Assembly (NCBI RefSeq): GCF_000154785.2
Contig: NC_015730.1
Location: 2,356,001-2,420,000 of the forward strand
Length of the DNA stretch: 64,000 nt
Reading direction: 5' to 3'
Source: Roseobacter litoralis Och 149
Lineage (GTDB): Bacteria; Pseudomonadota; Alphaproteobacteria; Rhodobacterales; Rhodobacteraceae
The notes beneath the pieces were generated by a model that was not told where the DNA came from, searched no databases, and saw only the letters and a program-made list of their open reading frames with translations. Numbering within the stretch: position 1 is the stretch's first letter; each line of letters opens with the position of its first letter. This document shows, piece after piece, positions 63,315 through 64,000 of this stretch. The translations under genes and the position numbers were made by a program.

Positions 63315-64000
63315 TCAGCGATAGTCGACGCCGGGCAAAACACATATAAGCTCGAAAAGAAGATTTGCGCCCACCAGCGCGGTATTGCCGCTGGCATCAT
63401 AGGGCGGCGAGACCTCCACAAGGTCACAGCCGACGATATTCAGCCCCCTCAACGCCCGGATCAGTTCCATGGCTTGCGGGGTTGTAAGGCCGCCGATCTC
63501 AGGCGTGCCCGTGCCGGGCGCAAAGGCCGGGTCCAGACTGTCGATGTCATAGGTGACGTAGACAGGTGTTTTCGATCCAATGTCGCGGCGGATCTCACCG
63601 CCCAAACCGGTGAGGCTGCGGTGCCAAAGCTCCTGTGCCGGAAACTGCTGAAAACCCCACCCCTGCGCCTCAGCGAAATCATCTGCCGTGTACCCTGTGC
63701 CACGCAAGCCGACCTGATAGGTTTTTTCAGGCAGGATCAGGCCTTCTTCGTAGGCGCGACGAAAGACGGTGCCATGGGTTTCCCTTTCGCCAAACATTTC
63801 ATCATTTACATCGGCATGGGCATCCACGTGAATAAGGGCGACGGGGCCATGACGCTTATGCATGGCCCGCAAGATCGGCAATGTGATCGAATGATCCCCA
63901 CCAATGGCCACTGGCATCGCGTCATAGTTCAGGATGGCATGGTAGCTTTCCTCAACGATCTTGAGGCTCTTGGCCAGCGAGAACGTATTGATGGCCAAAT
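63315..64000 (-). CDS. speB: Agmatinase / ureohydrolase (partial, runs off the right edge)
   Basis: The C-terminal 228 residues or so of an arginase-family enzyme. Metal-binding motifs are present: 'GGDHSITLPIL', 'HVDAHADVNDEMF', 'YVTYDIDSLDPAFAPGTG', then 'EVSPPYDASGNTA' at the end. It hydrolyses agmatine (or a related guanidino compound) to putrescine and urea. The frame is open to the window edge; the N-terminal portion and start lie outside. Other guanidinobutyrase-type substrates cannot be excluded. Confidence 0.88.
   Translation of the reverse strand, partial: LAINTFSLAKSLKIVEESYHAILNYDAMPVAIGGDHSITLPILRAMHKRHGPVALIHVDAHADVNDEMFGERETHGTVFRRAYEEGLILPEKTYQVGLRGTGYTADDFAEAQGWGFQQFPAQELWHRSLTGLGGEIRRDIGSKTPVYVTYDIDSLDPAFAPGTGTPEIGGLTTPQAMELIRALRGLNIVGCDLVEVSPPYDASGNTALVGANLLFELICVLPGVDYR

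Noticed and set aside
1..64000. CRISPR arrays, tRNA and rRNA genes, prophage
   Set aside because: No regularly spaced repeats, no tRNA-like T-arm consensus and no phage structural genes were seen on reading through; a tRNAscan or minced run would be the firm test.

Overview
The window looks like the chromosome of a Roseobacter-group member of the Rhodobacteraceae (Alphaproteobacteria). The reasons are the GC-rich coding style, the gene order pepA-holC / lptF-lptG-lptD-surA-pdxA-rsmA, the DUF4167 protein beside prmC-prfA, a BchJ-family protein (a sign of present or past aerobic anoxygenic phototrophy), and rhamnose and pyrimidine degradation loci of the rhizobial/roseobacter type. The genus call is inference; I could not search a database.

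Layout. 1-1.4 kb: the end of an amino-acid-type ABC transporter locus (binding protein cut by the window edge) with a GntR/FCD regulator and a palindromic operator. 1.5-3.5 kb: an accessory junction holding one delimitable IS3-family element (1775-3049, imperfect 29-bp inverted repeats, 3-bp TCG target duplication, frameshifted orfB) next to a decayed fragment of a second IS3-type transposase. 3.5-14.2 kb: a complete L-rhamnose locus, rhaR-S-T-P-Q-M-K on the minus strand and rhaD-rhaI diverging on the plus strand. It imports L-rhamnose, isomerises and phosphorylates it, and cleaves rhamnulose-1-phosphate. 14.6-17.5 kb: a dCache/PAS histidine kinase and a FixJ-type response regulator. 17.5-17.95 kb: a non-coding spacer with two strong RNA-like hairpins, one nearly 100 bp long. 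18-24 kb: aroK-aroB, a small membrane protein plus secreted protein of unknown function, xerD, and a CNNM/CorC-type protein. 23.9-29.3 kb: a dimethylglycine/sarcosine dehydrogenase-like flavoprotein, a DUF2254 membrane protein, and an alpha/beta hydrolase fused to a membrane domain.

29.7-39.6 kb is a reductive pyrimidine degradation locus. PreT/PreA (dihydropyrimidine dehydrogenase), a dihydropyrimidinase and an N-carbamoyl-amidohydrolase form the three-step pathway, with an NMT1-type ABC importer in the same operon. A RutR-like TetR regulator sits between the two transcripts, and matching RutR-box-like palindromes lie in front of both. 40-44.2 kb: a very large CheB-CheR-PAS fusion without a kinase domain, facing an unrecognised 223-residue protein. 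44.2-50.4 kb: aldose epimerase, a TfoX C-terminal-domain protein, ndk, an ABC-F ATPase with an overlapping 21-codon upstream reading frame, bchJ, a MarC protein and a membrane-anchored aspartic protease.

50.4-64 kb is mostly housekeeping: holC and pepA; the outer-membrane assembly run lptF-lptG-lptD-surA followed by pdxA and rsmA; DUF4167; prmC-prfA; a small secreted protein; DUF1499; and speB cut by the right edge. No tRNA, rRNA or CRISPR array was seen. The parts least explained by known gene families are the 17.56-17.92 kb hairpins, the uORF before the ABC-F gene, and the 39.8-39.96 kb short transcript candidate.
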